Below are positions 63,217 through 64,000 of a stretch of 64,000 nt of DNA, one piece after another. The position numbers and the translations under genes are program-made. The notes beneath the pieces were generated by a model. It was not told the DNA's origin and searched no databases. It saw only the letters and a list, made by a program, of their open reading frames with translations. Position 1 is the first letter of the stretch; each line of letters opens with the position of its first letter. This DNA is from Methanobrevibacter sp. TLL-48-HuF1 (GTDB lineage Archaea > Methanobacteriota > Methanobacteria > Methanobacteriales > Methanobacteriaceae): contig NZ_CP081485.1 of the NCBI RefSeq assembly GCF_023617305.1, positions 310,001 to 374,000 of the forward strand, given 5' to 3'.

Positions 63217-64000
63217 TTATTTACTTTGACCCATCATTTCTTCATATTTTTCATCAGAATTCCATAAAGGAGACATTTTCCTTAAAGTAGCTACTGACTC
63301 TTTAATTGCTTCTACTAAACCGTCAACATCATCGAAGTGAGTTTGAGAACCTAAAGATATTCTTAAGGAACCATGTACATCAACATCATCAAGATTAAGA
63401 GCTTTTAATACAGGAGATGCTTCTAAAGTTTTAGATGAACAGGCTGACCCTGTTGATGCCTGATATCCTTTTGCATCTAAAAGGAGAATTAATGATTCTC
63501 CTTCAATAGATGAGAATCTGAAATTAATGACATTAGGCAGTCTTTCATTCCTATCACCATTAAGATAAGATTTAGGAACTGCATCCAATACTTTTTCAAT
63601 AATTTCATCTCTTGTTTTAACTAATCTTGCATAATTTTCTTCCAGATTATTATTAGCTATTTCACATGCTTTACCGAATCCAACAATACCTGGAACATTT
63701 TCAGTACCTGACCTGATTCCTCTTTCCTGGCCACCACCATGAATAAGAGGAGTTATTCTAACACCTTTTTTAATATATAATGCTCCAACACCTTTTGGAC
63801 CATGGATTTTATGAGATGATAAGGATAATAAATCAACATTTAATTCTTCAACATCCACTTTAACTTTACCGAATGTCTGGACTGCATCAGTGTGGAAAAG
63901 AATTTTACGTTCTCTTGCTAATTTACCAATCTCAGCAATTGGCTGAAGAGTACCAATTTCATTATTACCATGCATAATGGTAATTAAGATTGTTTCGGGA
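63217..64000 (-). CDS. iscS: cysteine desulfurase IscS/NifS, 5' part beyond window
   Basis: The reading frame continues through the window edge (…ETILITIMHGNNEIGTLQPI), so the ATG in MHGNNE is internal. Visible features: PLP Lys in SSHKIHGPKG, the GGGQERGIRSGTENVPGIVGFG block, and the catalytic Cys in STGSACSSKTLEASPVL. It releases sulfur from cysteine for Fe-S and other thio-cofactors and sits in an operon with iscU. About 260 of an expected 390 residues are seen. Confidence 0.95.
   Translation of the reverse strand, partial: PETILITIMHGNNEIGTLQPIAEIGKLARERKILFHTDAVQTFGKVKVDVEELNVDLLSLSSHKIHGPKGVGALYIKKGVRITPLIHGGGQERGIRSGTENVPGIVGFGKACEIANNNLEENYARLVKTRDEIIEKVLDAVPKSYLNGDRNERLPNVINFRFSSIEGESLILLLDAKGYQASTGSACSSKTLEASPVLKALNLDDVDVHGSLRISLGSQTHFDDVDGLVEAIKESVATLRKMSPLWNSDEKYEEMMGQSK

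Noticed and set aside
1-64000. tRNA, rRNA and CRISPR arrays
   Set aside because: No T-arm-like GTTCRA in a cloverleaf context, no conserved rRNA segments and no regular short direct repeats with spacers were seen by eye. A tRNAscan or CRISPR finder run would be decisive.

Overview
The window is from a methanogenic archaeon of the order Methanobacteriales and looks most like a gut Methanobrevibacter (M. smithii type). The evidence is an AT-rich genome, an archaeal histone, a group II chaperonin, an exosome/proteasome gene cluster, archaeal RNase P proteins, an F420H2 oxidase, very large adhesin-like proteins built from repeated Ig-like modules, and pseudomurein-binding repeats, which are specific to pseudomurein-walled methanogens. 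Species is an inference. No rRNA, tRNA or CRISPR array was recognised.

Layout. 1-6 kb: a partial PD-(D/E)XK nuclease-like gene, histone, threonine synthase, and a trpS-SpoIIM-like pair, endA, and a DtxR-type regulator with a likely operator. 6-14 kb: a 1502-residue secreted protein with Ig modules, a TIM-barrel hydrolase-like domain, pseudomurein-binding repeats and a transglutaminase-like C terminus; then the thermosome and a small adhesin-like gene. 14-16 kb: an IS1182-like element with target duplication. 16-21 kb: fprA, a short zinc-ribbon gene, two uncharacterised genes, and a metabolic group (uncharacterised gene, sucD, hmgA, small gene). 21.8-30.9 kb: two giant divergent adhesin-like genes whose 3' ends form a 2-kb near-identical inverted repeat. 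31-38 kb: aroD, a signal-peptidase-like gene, amtB-glnK behind an NrpR-type operator, an HD hydrolase, ubiX, cbiT and mobA. 38-44 kb: the superoperon rpp30-pop5 // psmA-SBDS-rrp4-rrp41-rrp42, split by a 993-bp gene-free stretch holding a duplicated, foldable element. 44-55 kb: zinc-ribbon membrane or secreted proteins (one decayed), a marR-2TM-MATE operon, a small winged-helix regulator, and a DHH phosphoesterase heading three zinc-ribbon genes. 55-62.5 kb: an accessory region with two further insertion sequences, desulfoferrodoxin, two small ribbon-helix-helix-like genes, an orphan TOPRIM/OLD-like protein, and a probably 5'-truncated pseudomurein peptidase gene. 62.8-64 kb: iscS (cut by the window edge) and iscU.

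How it fits together. Housekeeping blocks (RNA decay, proteolysis, RNase P, Fe-S assembly, nitrogen uptake, oxygen defence through FprA and desulfoferrodoxin) alternate with surface and accessory DNA. Many genes end in a perfect stem-loop plus T tract, often with the stop codon inside the hairpin. Two of the three IS elements sit in gaps next to such terminators. Items most worth following up are the duplicated structured element at 42.4-42.8 kb, the inverted-repeat adhesin pair, the TIM-barrel/transglutaminase wall-hydrolase chimera and the orphan TOPRIM protein.
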